Counted from the first letter of the stretch, positions 26,308 to 35,450 are shown. The stretch is DNA of 64,000 bases from Paraburkholderia mimosarum LMG 23256 = NBRC 106338 (GCF_000739815.1 NZ_BBJJ01000031.1:1-64000); one strand, 5' to 3'. Translations and numbers: made by a program. Notes: generated by a model not told the origin, from the letters alone.

Positions 26308-26330
26308 GGGACCTCCTGCAATCTGGACGC

Positions 26331-26367
26331 GTTACGTTTTGCGTAACTCTAGTACGCATTGCGTAAC
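26331..26367. promoter_or_regulatory. Two operator-like dyads between P450 and IclR genes
   Basis: gttacgttttgcgtaac (26331-26347) and gtacgcattgcgtaac (26352-26367) are dyads sharing the half-site gcgtaac. The half-sites repeat exactly 20 bases apart (26341 and 26361), about two helical turns, as expected for a regulator binding one face of DNA. The IclR protein encoded at 26463 is the likely ligand-responsive regulator. Confidence 0.7.
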
Positions 26368-26462
26368 CAAAAGATAGGGGTTAACCTTCAACGGCAGCGA
26401 GCACCGCGCGGCGCCTGCGCGCCCGACAATGCCGCGAGAAACCAACGAACTCATAGCCAACC

Positions 26463-27311
26463 ATGACCCCATCGGCGACCAGAACCACGAAGACCACGAC
26501 GGCAGCAAAGACCGCGCCGCGAGACGCGACCGCGCGGCGCCAGCGCGTGCAGTCTGCGCAAACGGGCATGGCCGTGCTCAAGGGTCTCGCGCGCCTTGGC
26601 GGACGCGCGAGTCTGTCGGGCCTCGCCGCGTGTGTCGGCGAAAGCCCTGCGAAGGTGCATCGCTATCTCGCGAGCCTGATCGAGGAAGGCCTGGTCGCCC
26701 AGGACGCAGTCACGCAGCAGTATCTGCTTGGCGCCGAGGCGATGATGATCGGCGTGGCCGCCATGCGCCAGGCCGACCCCGTGCGCATGGCGGAGCCCGC
26801 GCTCATGCGCTTGCGCGAGTCGCTCGAGGTCACGTCGTTCGTCGCGGTGATGGGCAACAAGGGGCCGACGATCATCCGCTTCGAGGAGCCCGGGTTGCCC
26901 GTGACCGTCAACGTTCGGGTGGGTTCCGTGATGTCCTTGCTCTGGTCGTCCACGGGCCGCGTGTTTCTCGGCCTGCTCGACGACACGCGCGTGCTCGCGC
27001 AAGCCGAAGAGGAACTCGCCCACGCCGACGCTTCGTTGCGCATGCAACTCAATGCGAGCGATCCGATCGGTACGCTGCGCCGCGATGTGCAGGCTGCCCG
27101 CTGCGCGAGCGTACGCGATACGAACCTCAAGGGCATCAGCGCCGTATCGGCGCCGCTCTTCGATCACACCGGCAAGCTTTGCGGCGTGCTCACCGCGCTC
27201 GGCGCAACGGGCGGGTTCGACGCCACGCCCGAGGGCCCGGTCGGACGCGCAGTGCGCCAGGAGGCCGAGGCCGCGAGCGCCCTGCTGGGCTACAGTCCGC
27301 CTGGGAACTAG
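26463..27311 (+). CDS. IclR-family transcriptional regulator
   Basis: A 282-residue IclR regulator with a 30-residue basic, Thr/Arg-rich N-terminal tail. A winged HTH follows (about 35-95: GMAVLKGLARLGGRASLSGL, ESPAKVHRYLASLIEEGLV), then the IclR effector domain (LEVTSFVAVMGNKGPTIIRF and later GISAVSAPLFDHTGKLCGVL). The gene is divergent from the fused P450, with paired dyads between them, so it probably controls P450 expression in response to an aromatic or similar inducer. The inducer is not identifiable. Confidence 0.87.
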   Translation: MTPSATRTTKTTTAAKTAPRDATARRQRVQSAQTGMAVLKGLARLGGRASLSGLAACVGESPAKVHRYLASLIEEGLVAQDAVTQQYLLGAEAMMIGVAAMRQADPVRMAEPALMRLRESLEVTSFVAVMGNKGPTIIRFEEPGLPVTVNVRVGSVMSLLWSSTGRVFLGLLDDTRVLAQAEEELAHADASLRMQLNASDPIGTLRRDVQAARCASVRDTNLKGISAVSAPLFDHTGKLCGVLTALGATGGFDATPEGPVGRAVRQEAEAASALLGYSPPGN

Positions 27312-27376
27312 CGCTTCGATCCGCGTGCAACCGGCTATCATGTGAATTCAATTGGCAGATGGAACGACTCAATCAC

Positions 27377-28729
27377 ATGGCTTCCCCACAGGAAAACGTC
27401 AGCATGGCGGTGTTTTGCGACTTCGAAAACGTCGCGCTCGGCGTGCGCGACGCGAAGATCGATCGCTTCGATATCAAACCCGTGCTGGAGCGGCTGTTGC
27501 TCAAGGGCAGCATCGTCGTGAAGAAGGCCTACTGCGACTGGGACCGCTATAAGGGCTTCAAGGCCGCGATGCACGAAGCGAGCTTCGAGCTCATCGAGAT
27601 TCCGCACGTGCGCCAGTCCGGCAAGAATTCGGCCGACATTCGCCTCGTCGTCGACGCGCTCGATCTTTGCTACACGAAATCGCACGTGGACACCTTCGTG
27701 ATCGTGAGCGGCGATTCCGACTTTTCGCCGCTAGTCTCCAAGTTGCGCGAGAACGCCAAGAAGGTGATCGGCGTGGGCGTGAAGCATTCCACCTCGGACC
27801 TGCTCGTCGCCAACTGCGACGAATTCATCTTCTACGACGACCTGGTGCGCGACCAGCCGGCACACGGCAGGGGCAAGCATAAAGCTGACGGCGGCGCGAA
27901 GCGCCAGGAAAGCGAAGAACGTCAGCCGAAGCAGGACAGCGAGGAGCGCAAGTCGAAGGCCGTCTCGTTCGCGATCGAGACGCTCGACGCACTCGTGCTC
28001 GAGCGCGGCGAAAGCGGGAAGATCTGGGCGTCGGTGCTCAAGAGCGCCATCAAACGCCGCCGACCCGACTTCAACGAAACGCGCTATGGCTTTCGCGCGT
28101 TCGGGAATCTGCTCGAAGAGGCGCAGTCGCGCGGGCTGCTCGAAGTCGGGCGCGACGACAAGTCGGGTACCTGGGTGTCGCGGCTGAATCCGCCCCCGCT
28201 CGCGGCTGCGGCTGCGGCTGCCAGCGTGCCGGCGACGGAAGGTACGCCCGCTCGCGCGGAAGACTCGCGCGGCAGGCGCAAGGGGCGCCGCAACGGACGC
28301 GGCGGCGCGGCAGCGGACACGCGCGAGGCCACGGTGGAGGCGCCTGAGACACCGGCCGAGGTTCCGTTCGAGCCCGTCGAATCGCTCGCGCCCGCAACGC
28401 AGGTGCACGAAGCGCCGCCGATTTTCACCTTCGAGCCGGTCGAAGCGCGCGAGACTGCCTCGCCGCATGGCGCGCATGTCACGGCCGAGCCGGCGCACGG
28501 TGCGCAAACCGTCGAGCCCGCCCCCGCACGCGCGCGCAAGACGGCTACGCGCAAGAGCCCCGCGCGCAAGAAAACAACGAAGACGGCGGCCCCGAGTGCG
28601 AGCGCCTCGCCCCCCGGCGCAACGGACGAACCGGCAAGCGCCGGCGTCCCGCCGGCAGAAACCGCAGCAAAGAAAGCGCCAGCGCGTGCGCGCCGCTCGC
28701 GCAGCAAGGGCGCTTCAGAACAAAGCTGA
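27377..28729 (+). CDS. NYN-domain ribonuclease-like protein with OST-HTH/LOTUS domain
   Basis: A 450-residue protein. The N-terminal NYN (PIN-like, LabA-type) domain has the acidic nuclease signature spread over FCDFENVALG (about 13-22), SADIRLVVDALDL and VSGDSDFSPLV. A charged linker leads to an OST-HTH/LOTUS domain (about 200-270: FAIETLDALVLERGESGKIW, GFRAFGNLLEEAQSRGLLEV), a putative RNA-binding module. The last 180 residues are low-complexity, Ala/Pro/Glu-rich with a Lys/Arg-rich end. The start could be an ATG at 27359 or 27377; 27377 begins MASPQENVSMAVFCDFEN as in relatives. A role in RNA turnover is inferred from the domains. Confidence 0.82.
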   Translation: MASPQENVSMAVFCDFENVALGVRDAKIDRFDIKPVLERLLLKGSIVVKKAYCDWDRYKGFKAAMHEASFELIEIPHVRQSGKNSADIRLVVDALDLCYTKSHVDTFVIVSGDSDFSPLVSKLRENAKKVIGVGVKHSTSDLLVANCDEFIFYDDLVRDQPAHGRGKHKADGGAKRQESEERQPKQDSEERKSKAVSFAIETLDALVLERGESGKIWASVLKSAIKRRRPDFNETRYGFRAFGNLLEEAQSRGLLEVGRDDKSGTWVSRLNPPPLAAAAAAASVPATEGTPARAEDSRGRRKGRRNGRGGAAADTREATVEAPETPAEVPFEPVESLAPATQVHEAPPIFTFEPVEARETASPHGAHVTAEPAHGAQTVEPAPARARKTATRKSPARKKTTKTAAPSASASPPGATDEPASAGVPPAETAAKKAPARARRSRSKGASEQS

Positions 28730-28779
28730 ATATCGCGCCATGCGCGCCGTTGGTGACGGGCGGCGCGCAACAGCGTCGA

Positions 28780-29259
28780 TCAATCGCCGAACGGGTTCGG
28801 CTCGCGCTTGTCCTTCCCGGGCGACGGCTCATCGCTCACGGGTTTCGCCGCTCCGAAGGGATCCTGCTTGCCCGGCGCCCGTGCGTCGCCGAACGGGTTC
28901 GCCGCCGCGGCGGGCTTCGAACCGCCGAACGGATTCTCCGCCGCGGCACGCTTCGTTCCGCCGAACGGGTCGCGCATATCCGCCGCCTTGGCAGCCGCCT
29001 CCTCCGCGGCTTCATCCGGCGCCTGCGAGAGGTTGTATTCCGTGCGCACCTGGTCCAGCACACGCGCGACGCTCGCCTCGAAACCCGCCGCGTTGTGGAA
29101 GTGCTGCATCGTCCAGTTGCAGCCGCTGCGATCGGGGGCCTGCAACTGCGGGCGCGGCACGCCGATCTTCACGCCATCGTCGATCACCTCCTGCAGCCGG
29201 TGAATGCGACGGTGCACTTCTTCCTGCAGGCGCGAAGCATTGAGCGTCTTGCGCAGCAT
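28780..29259 (-). CDS. Conserved hypothetical protein with periodic NPFG/DPFG motifs
   Basis: A 159-residue soluble protein. The N-terminal 80 residues look helical (LNASRLQEEVHRRIHRLQEV) and contain CNWTMQHFHNAAGFE. The tail is disordered in appearance and carries five Asn/Asp-Pro-Phe-Gly motifs at residues 97, 109, 121, 133 and 155; the first four are exactly 12 residues apart. The ATG at 29259 has a GGAGA site. No catalytic domain is recognisable. The motif array looks like a multivalent short linear motif or a repeat-derived linker. It is monocistronic and convergent with the NYN gene. Confidence 0.7.
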   Translation of the reverse strand: MLRKTLNASRLQEEVHRRIHRLQEVIDDGVKIGVPRPQLQAPDRSGCNWTMQHFHNAAGFEASVARVLDQVRTEYNLSQAPDEAAEEAAAKAADMRDPFGGTKRAAAENPFGGSKPAAAANPFGDARAPGKQDPFGAAKPVSDEPSPGKDKREPNPFGD

Positions 29260-29321
29260 GGCGAATCTCCTTTGCTGTCCTCCTGACCTCGCGGGAGTCT
29301 AGCGCAACGCAATCCCCACCG

Positions 29322-29909
29322 TCACGGCACGGGCAGCCATACGACAGTCAACGACCTCACCCCTTGCGCGCCCTGGATCAGCACGCCTTCGATATCGGCC
29401 GTCGCCGACGGCCCCGTCACGAGCGCCGCGTAGCGCGCGGCGCGAAAGTCGTCGCGCCGGTACGCGTCCTGCAGCCCGGCCACCAGTTGCGCCGGATCGA
29501 GCAGCACCACCAGATGCTGCACGAGATAACCGAGCGCGTTGACCACGTACTCGCGCTCGCTCAGCCATAGCGAGCCGGTCTCCGCCACGCCGAAGCGCGC
29601 GCGCACCACGCCCACGTCGACGTCTTCGAGCGATGCCGGGCTCGTGGCAGCGTCGATCTCGCGCGTGCCCTCCACCTCGGGCGTGGCGGAGGCGATGCGG
29701 GCCTCGTCGCCGAAGCGGCGCAGGATCAGCGCGCGCACGTCCTCCGGGTTTCGCGCCTCCAGCTCCCCTCCGCCCATCAGCTTGAGCGCGGCGCTGAAAC
29801 GCTCGCGCAGATCCCCGGCGGGCGCCTCGAACATGGGCACATCGGGCAGCGGTTCGTGCGCAGGTTGAGCGGCGCGCACGCGCGCGAGAAACGCCTCACG
29901 ATCCGCCAT
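29322..29909 (-). CDS. lutC: LutC/YkgG family lactate-utilisation protein
   Basis: A 195-residue LUD-domain protein, third component of the LutABC L-lactate oxidation complex. The LUD core is visible from about residue 80 to the end (VVRARFGVAETGSLWLSERE, VVLLDPAQLVAGLQDAYRR, ALVTGPSATADIEGVLIQGA). The ATG at 29909 (MADREAF) overlaps the lutB 3' end by 14 bases; a longer open frame upstream is a frame-shifted reading of lutB. The order lutA-lutB-lutC is conserved with Bacillus and Pseudomonas. Confidence 0.9.
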   Translation of the reverse strand: MADREAFLARVRAAQPAHEPLPDVPMFEAPAGDLRERFSAALKLMGGGELEARNPEDVRALILRRFGDEARIASATPEVEGTREIDAATSPASLEDVDVGVVRARFGVAETGSLWLSEREYVVNALGYLVQHLVVLLDPAQLVAGLQDAYRRDDFRAARYAALVTGPSATADIEGVLIQGAQGVRSLTVVWLPVP

Positions 29910-31290
29910 CGCCGCCTCCCGTACGATTTTTCCGGTACCACGCATGGAACGTCGTGTGGGGCACGTGCGGCAGGTCGCGCTGCTTGCCCCAGATATTGAG
30001 CGGGTTGTAGAGCATGAAGTTGGGCAAGCGACGCAACGCGCCCTCGAGCGATGCCACGGCGCCTCGATAAAGCGTCGGACTCCCAAGCAATCGGCCAGCC
30101 ATCTTGAGCACCTCCTGCTTCACGAACGGCAGTTCGTGCTGCGCGGCGATGACCTGCCGCCACTGGTAGATCTGCTCGTGGATATTGATCTTCACGGGGC
30201 AGACGTTGGTACAGCTGCCATTGAGCGTCGAGGCGAACGGCAACGCGCTGAAGCGCTTGAGGTCGAAGGTCGGATTGATGATCGCGCCGATCGGCCCCGC
30301 ATAGGTGCTGCCGTAGGAGAGGCCGCCGCTGCGGCGATATACGGGGCAGGTATTCATGCATGCGCCGCAGCGGATGCACTTGAGCGAATGCCAGAACTCG
30401 GGCATGGCTAGCCGCTCGGTGCGGCCATTGTCCACGAGCACGAAGTGCATTTCGGCCCCCGGCCGCGGCGCGCGAAAATGCGAAGTGTATTGCGTGATGG
30501 GCGAGCCGAGCGCGCTGCGCGAGAGCATGCGCACGAACACGCCCAGATCGGAGAGGCGCGGAATCAGCTTCTCGATGCCCATCGAGACGATGTGCAGCGG
30601 CGGCACGTTCGCCGAGAGGTCCGCGTTGCCTTCGTTGGTGCACACCACCACCGTGCCGGTTTCGGCAACGGCGAAATTGCAGCCCGTCATGCCCGCCGTC
30701 TTTTCGCGCACGAACCACGGCCGCGTGTTCATGCGCTGGCTCTCGGCCAGATAGTGAATATCGCTGTTGTGCGGGTCGGTGCCGATCGTGCGGCCGAACA
30801 CTTCGGCCACGTCGTCGCGCAGCTTGTGCACGGCGGGCACGACGATATGGCTGGGCGGCTGCTTGTCGAGTTGCTGAATGCGTTCGCCGAGGTCGGTCTC
30901 CATCACCGAGATGCCGCGCGATTCCAGATAAGCGCGCATTTCGCACTCGTCGGTGAGCATCGACTTGCTCTTTACGAGCGCCGTCATGCCCCGCTCGCTC
31001 AGGATGCGATAGACGGTGTGATTGTGCTCTTCAGCCGTATCGGCGAAATGCACCTGCACGCCGTTGGCTTCGGCCGTGCGCGTGAACTGGTCGAGGTAGT
31101 CCGCGAGATGCGAGAGCGTATGCGCCTTGATTTGCGACGCAAGCGTGCGCAGCGTTTCCCATTCGGGAATGGCATGGGCCTGCACGTCGCGCTTCGAGCG
31201 CAAGTCCCACAGGCGCTTGTCGTGGAAAGCCACGTGCTCGGGCCGCGAGAGAAACGCGCCGGCGAGCTTCGCATGTTCGACGCGCTTCAT
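29896..31290 (-). CDS. lutB: LutB, iron-sulfur subunit of L-lactate oxidation complex
   Basis: A 464-residue LUD-plus-ferredoxin protein. The LUD part is N-terminal to central (VKSKSMLTDECEMRAYLESR, NFAVAETGTVVVCTNEGNAD). Two 4Fe-4S cluster motifs follow: CIRCGACMNTCPVYRRSGG (about 305-323) and CTNVCPVKI (about 360-368). It passes electrons from lactate oxidation in a cytoplasmic complex with LutA and LutC. The start ATG overlaps the lutA stop by four bases. Confidence 0.93.
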   Translation of the reverse strand: MKRVEHAKLAGAFLSRPEHVAFHDKRLWDLRSKRDVQAHAIPEWETLRTLASQIKAHTLSHLADYLDQFTRTAEANGVQVHFADTAEEHNHTVYRILSERGMTALVKSKSMLTDECEMRAYLESRGISVMETDLGERIQQLDKQPPSHIVVPAVHKLRDDVAEVFGRTIGTDPHNSDIHYLAESQRMNTRPWFVREKTAGMTGCNFAVAETGTVVVCTNEGNADLSANVPPLHIVSMGIEKLIPRLSDLGVFVRMLSRSALGSPITQYTSHFRAPRPGAEMHFVLVDNGRTERLAMPEFWHSLKCIRCGACMNTCPVYRRSGGLSYGSTYAGPIGAIINPTFDLKRFSALPFASTLNGSCTNVCPVKINIHEQIYQWRQVIAAQHELPFVKQEVLKMAGRLLGSPTLYRGAVASLEGALRRLPNFMLYNPLNIWGKQRDLPHVPHTTFHAWYRKNRTGGGDGGS

Positions 31291-32030
31291 TCGCGTGCTC
31301 CGTTGAGCACCTGCGCAATATGGATGAAGCGGATGTCCGCGCTCATGCGCTCGGCACAGCCCTGCTGGTGCATGAGACAGGACATGTCGGCGGACACGAT
31401 GTACTGCGCGCCCGCGCTCACGTGATCGACCACCTTGTCCTGGCCCATGCGCACCGACACGGCCTCTTCAGTCACGGCGAACGTACCGCCGAACCCGCAG
31501 CATTCGTCGGGGCGCGCCGGCCTCACGAATTCGATGCCCCTCACGTGTTCGAGCAGCGCGAGCGGCTTGGAGAACACCGGCCCGGCCACTTCCGAGACCG
31601 AAGCTTCGTGCAAATGGCGCAGCGCGCTGCAGCTGTTGTGCAAGCCCACGCGCCAGGGAAATTCAGCCCACGGAAATTCGCGCGCACCCAGAACGTCATG
31701 CAGAAACTCGACCAGCTCATAGGTGCTCTCGCGCACCTTGCGCACCGCGTCGGTCTGCTCGATCGCGTTGAAGTGGTCGCGCACATGATTCACGCAACTC
31801 GCCGAGGGCCCGACGATATAGTCGTAGCCCGCGAACGCGCGTGCGTATACGCGCTCGGCGCCAGCCGCCTCGGCCTGCGCGCCGCTGTTGGCCATCGGCT
31901 GGCCGCAGCAGGTCTGTTCCTGTGGATAGTCGACCTCGCAGCCGAATCGCTCCAGCAGTTCCAGGGTTGCGATACCGACTTCGGGGTAGAACGCGTCGAT
32001 GAAGCAAGGGACGAACAAGGCGACTTTCAT
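31287..32030 (-). CDS. lutA: LutA, CCG-domain subunit of L-lactate oxidation complex
   Basis: A 247-residue (Fe-S)-binding protein with two cysteine-rich CCG domains: TCCGQPMANSGAQ (about 40-52) and DECCGFGGTFAV (about 178-189), typical of LutA/GlpC/HdrB-like subunits. The ATG at 32030 (MKVALFVPCFIDAF) is the family start; the longer frame adds an unrelated Arg-rich leader. It is the first gene of lutABC, divergent from the SDR at 32254 over 223 bases of intergenic DNA. No lactate regulator is encoded next to it. Confidence 0.92.
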   Translation of the reverse strand: MKVALFVPCFIDAFYPEVGIATLELLERFGCEVDYPQEQTCCGQPMANSGAQAEAAGAERVYARAFAGYDYIVGPSASCVNHVRDHFNAIEQTDAVRKVRESTYELVEFLHDVLGAREFPWAEFPWRVGLHNSCSALRHLHEASVSEVAGPVFSKPLALLEHVRGIEFVRPARPDECCGFGGTFAVTEEAVSVRMGQDKVVDHVSAGAQYIVSADMSCLMHQQGCAERMSADIRFIHIAQVLNGARE

Positions 32031-32253
32031 GCGCAGGCTCACACGAAAAGCGGACCCGAACATTCTACTGCCGAAGGGCGCGCGGCGCGCCGGCGCCCAT
32101 GACGAAGTCGCGCAAACCGTGGCCGCCGCGAATGTGCGCCGCACCATTGTTAATCGAAATGGAATGATGAAACCCGGCGGCAGGCAATGATCGCCGCCGC
32201 GGCTTCATTCATGATCGCCCCCATTCTCACCACGCACAGGAAGGGTCACGATC

Positions 32254-33000
32254 ATGAATGCAACCACGAACTCGAACGGCGTCGCCATCGTCACGGGCGC
32301 CTCGCGCGGCATTGGCGCCGCGATCGCCGAGCGTCTCGCGCGCGACGGCTACGCAGTCGTCGTCAACTACGCCTCGCGCAGCGCAGAAGCTGAAGCGCTC
32401 GTCGCGAAGATCGAGTCGGCCGGCGGCCGCGCCATTGCGGTGCGGGCGAACATCGCGAAGGCTCACGAGGTGCGCCAGCTCTTCGAAACCACCGCCGAAA
32501 TGCTGGGTCAGCCCACCCTGCTCGTGAACAACGCCGGCATCATGAAGACGCAGACGATTGCAGAGTCGACCGACGCGCTCTACGACGAGACGTTCGACAT
32601 CAACGTGCGCGGCACGCTCAACACGCTGCGCGAAGCGGCGACGAAGCTCGCGGACGGCGGCCGCGTGATCAACTTCTCGACGTCGGTGCTCGGGATGAAC
32701 CTGCCCGGCTATGGGCTCTATACGGCTAGCAAGGCTGCCGTGGAAACGATCACGCGCGTGTTCGCACGCGAACTGCGCGGACGCTCCATCTGCGTGAACG
32801 CGGTCGCGCCCGGGCCGGTGGCGACGGCGCTGTTCCTCGATGGGAAGACTGAAGAGCAGGTGCAGCACTACGCGAACATGCCGCCGCTGCAGCGCCTCGG
32901 GCAACCCGAGGACATCGCAGGCGTCGTGTCGTTCCTCGCAGGCCCGGACGGCGGCTGGGTCAACGGCCAGGTGCTGCGCGCAAATGGCGGGATCGTCTGA
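32254..33000 (+). CDS. Short-chain dehydrogenase/reductase (classical SDR)
   Basis: A 248-residue classical SDR. The cofactor motif TGASRGIGAAIAERLARDGY (15-34), NNAG (about 91-94), the catalytic Ser region (INFSTSVLGM) and YxxxK (YTASK, about 155-159) are all present, and the C-terminus (QVLRANGGIV) is typical. Arg/Ser after the Gly-rich loop favour NADP(H). The substrate is unknown. It lies divergent from lutA and upstream of crcB, with no clear operon link. Confidence 0.88.
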   Translation: MNATTNSNGVAIVTGASRGIGAAIAERLARDGYAVVVNYASRSAEAEALVAKIESAGGRAIAVRANIAKAHEVRQLFETTAEMLGQPTLLVNNAGIMKTQTIAESTDALYDETFDINVRGTLNTLREAATKLADGGRVINFSTSVLGMNLPGYGLYTASKAAVETITRVFARELRGRSICVNAVAPGPVATALFLDGKTEEQVQHYANMPPLQRLGQPEDIAGVVSFLAGPDGGWVNGQVLRANGGIV

Positions 33001-33156
33001 CGCGATCGCGCGGACAGAACTGGCTCGGCGCGGGCGCCCCGCCGGGTCCTGTGGCACCGCGCCCGCCGGTGCTACACTCCGTGCTCGAAAACGGCACGAA
33101 CGAGGGCTGGCCGGCTGGCGCGCCGGCTCTCCTTGCGCCCTCAACCATATCAGACC

Positions 33157-33537
33157 ATGTATCTGTCCATCATCGCCGTCGGCGTCGGCGGCGCGCTGGG
33201 TTCGCTGTTGCGCTGGGTTCTCGGCCTGCGCCTGAATGCGCTCTACCCTGAGCTACCGCTCGGCACGCTCGCGTCGAACATCATTGCGGGGTATGTCATC
33301 GGCGTCGCGGTCGCGTTCTTCGGGCGCATGCCGCAGCTCTCCGCCGAATGGCGCCTGTTCGTCATCACGGGCTTGATGGGCGGCCTCTCCACGTTTTCCA
33401 CCTTCTCCGCCGAAGTCGTTTCGCATCTGCAGCACGGGCGTTTCGGCTGGGCCGCGGGCGAGATCGCCATTCACGTGTGCGCCTCGGTCGTCATGACGAT
33501 CCTTGGCATCGCAACGGTCTCGGCACTGATCCGCTGA
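33157..33537 (+). CDS. crcB: Fluoride ion channel CrcB/Fluc
   Basis: A 126-residue four-helix membrane protein exporting fluoride. Family hallmarks are [17 protein letters not shown] at the N-terminus, [14 protein letters not shown], and [17 protein letters not shown] (about 74-90), which contains the Phe-box and the central Na+ site region. The ATG at 33157 ([11 protein letters not shown]) fits the family. I looked for a fluoride riboswitch upstream and did not find one. Confidence 0.93.
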   Translation: MYLSIIAVGVGGALGSLLRWVLGLRLNALYPELPLGTLASNIIAGYVIGVAVAFFGRMPQLSAEWRLFVITGLMGGLSTFSTFSAEVVSHLQHGRFGWAAGEIAIHVCASVVMTILGIATVSALIR

Positions 33538-33627
33538 GCGGCTGATCCGGAAACGGAACGGCCGCGTTCGCGAGACCCGGCCGCATCCTGTGGGCGACTG
33601 CCCGGTCAGGGCAAAGTCAACGCCGGT

Positions 33628-34797
33628 TCAGGCCAAGGCGGGACGCTGATAGCCGCCCAGCACCCCATTCTTCGAAAATACCCATTGCCACAACTGGATG
33701 TCGCGCGCGCGGAACGCCCCGGCGCACGACAGCAGGTAGTAGCGCCACATGCGGTAGAACCGCTCCCCCATCCGCTCCTTGAAGCGCGGCCACGCGGCTT
33801 CGAAGTTCGCGTGCCACGCCATGAGCGTGCGGTCGTAGTCGGCCCCGAAGTTATGCAGGTCTTCGGTCACGAAGAGACCGCCCGAAGCGTCCGCGATCTG
33901 GCCGATGGTCGGCAGCTCGCCGTTCGGGAAGATGTACTTGTCGACCCACGGATCGGGCGTCGTGTCGCGGCGGTTCTTGCCAATGGTATGCAGTACGAAT
34001 AGACCGTCGTCGGCGAGGCAACGCTGCGCGACTTCCATGAAAGTGCGATAGTTCTTCGGGCCAACGTGCTCGAACATCCCCACACTGGCGACGCGGTCGA
34101 ACTTCTCGTCGAGCAGGCGGTAGTCCTGCAAACGGAATTCGACGGGCAGGTCCTTGCAGCGTTGAGCGCCGAGCGCGGCCTGCTCCTTCGAGATCGTCAC
34201 GCCCACGCACGACACGCCATAGTGTTCGGCTGCAAACTTCATGAGACTGCCCCAGCCGCAGCCGATGTCGAGCAGGCGCATGCCGGGCTTGAGGCCCAGC
34301 TTGCGGCAGATGAGGTCGAGCTTGGCCTCCTGTGCCTCGTCGAGCGTTTTCGCCCCACCCGACCAGAAGCCGCATGTATAGGTCATGCGCTTGTCGAGCA
34401 TTGCCTCGTAGAAGTCATTGCCGATGTCGTAGTGCTGCTGCCCCACCTTCCATGCGCGGCGCACGGTCTGGCGATTCATGAGACGCGCCTTGAGCGCGTG
34501 GAAGACGAGCCGCGCAGGATCGATCTGTTCATCCAGATGCGCGCGCAACACACGTGCGAAGAACTCGTCGAGCCGCTCGCAGTCCCACTGGCCGTCCATG
34601 TAGGCCTCGCCGAGGCCCAGGTTGGCCAAGGCGAGCACACGCTCGGGCACCAGCGGGTCATGGATGCGCATGTCCCAGGGCCGGGTGCCGTTGACCTTCA
34701 CGTCCGCTCGCCCCAGTAGCTGGGCGATGAACCGCCAGGCCCCCGAACCGGTGGCTTCGCGGGCGGAATGGGCTGCTTCGAGATCAGTCGTTGCCAT
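33628..34797 (-). CDS. cfa: Cyclopropane-fatty-acyl-phospholipid synthase
   Basis: A 389-residue SAM-dependent enzyme that cyclopropanates unsaturated acyl chains of membrane phospholipids. The SAM-binding motif LLDIGCGWGSLMKFAAEHYG and the family segments HYDIGNDFYEAMLDKRMTYT, GMFEHVGPKNYRTFM and DKYIFPNGELPTIGQI are clear. The ATG at 34797 (MATTDLE) has GGAG upstream; a longer frame upstream lacks a site. Membrane modification of this kind is typical of stationary phase and acid stress. Product length is normal for the family. Confidence 0.92.
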   Translation of the reverse strand: MATTDLEAAHSAREATGSGAWRFIAQLLGRADVKVNGTRPWDMRIHDPLVPERVLALANLGLGEAYMDGQWDCERLDEFFARVLRAHLDEQIDPARLVFHALKARLMNRQTVRRAWKVGQQHYDIGNDFYEAMLDKRMTYTCGFWSGGAKTLDEAQEAKLDLICRKLGLKPGMRLLDIGCGWGSLMKFAAEHYGVSCVGVTISKEQAALGAQRCKDLPVEFRLQDYRLLDEKFDRVASVGMFEHVGPKNYRTFMEVAQRCLADDGLFVLHTIGKNRRDTTPDPWVDKYIFPNGELPTIGQIADASGGLFVTEDLHNFGADYDRTLMAWHANFEAAWPRFKERMGERFYRMWRYYLLSCAGAFRARDIQLWQWVFSKNGVLGGYQRPALA

Positions 34798-35033
34798 ACG
34801 TGCTCCGTATCGGCCGGAGTTGGCCTCCTTGATGCCTTTCTCCGGTGCCATGCAAGAGGTTGCTATCAAGAACATTCATCGTCGCGCGCGCCGCGTCAGG
34901 CTCTATGATGCACCTGCTTCAAAAAGCGTGCAGGAACCCTCACAGGGCCGGCCAGGCAGGTCATAATCGGAAGCTCTTCTGAAACGTATCGGCATGCGTG
35001 CGCAATCCGCGCACCCAAGCCGGAGACACTGTT

Positions 35034-35450
35034 ATGGCCTACGACGACAACAACATCTTCGCGCGCATCCTGCGTGGCGAAGCTCCCTGCATCAAGGTGT
35101 ACGAGGACGACGCGACGCTCGCCATCATGGACGTCATGCCGCAATCCGAAGGCCACCTGCTCGTGCTGCCGAAGGAAGGCGCCGAACTCATTTACGATCT
35201 CTCGCCGCAAGCCGGCGCAGCGGCCATGGCGACCGTGCAGAAAATGGCGGCCGCGGTGCGCAAGGTGTTCGCGCCCGAGGGCCTGCTGATCGCGCAGTTC
35301 AACGGAGCCGCCGCGGGGCAGACCGTGCCGCACGTGCACTTTCATGTGATTCCGCGTCGTGCGGGCGAGGAACTGCGCCCGCACGCGCGTGAGATGGCCG
35401 ATATGGCGCAGCTCGAGGCGCTGGCTGCGCGCATTCGTGGGGCGCTGTAA
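35034..35450 (+). CDS. HIT family nucleotide-binding protein
   Basis: A 138-residue histidine-triad protein. The active-site HxHxH is intact as VPHVHFHVIPRR near residues 100-111, and the N-terminal NNIFARILRGEAPCIKVYED is typical of the Hint branch. Such proteins hydrolyse or transfer nucleotides (AMP-lysine, dinucleoside polyphosphates). The ATG at 35034 has a GGAGA site. The gene is monocistronic, upstream of tRNA-Ser. Confidence 0.92.
   Translation: MAYDDNNIFARILRGEAPCIKVYEDDATLAIMDVMPQSEGHLLVLPKEGAELIYDLSPQAGAAAMATVQKMAAAVRKVFAPEGLLIAQFNGAAAGQTVPHVHFHVIPRRAGEELRPHAREMADMAQLEALAARIRGAL

Noticed and set aside
33001-33156. Possible fluoride riboswitch before crcB
   Set aside because: The conserved pseudoknot strings of that riboswitch are not present; only GC-rich stems are seen.
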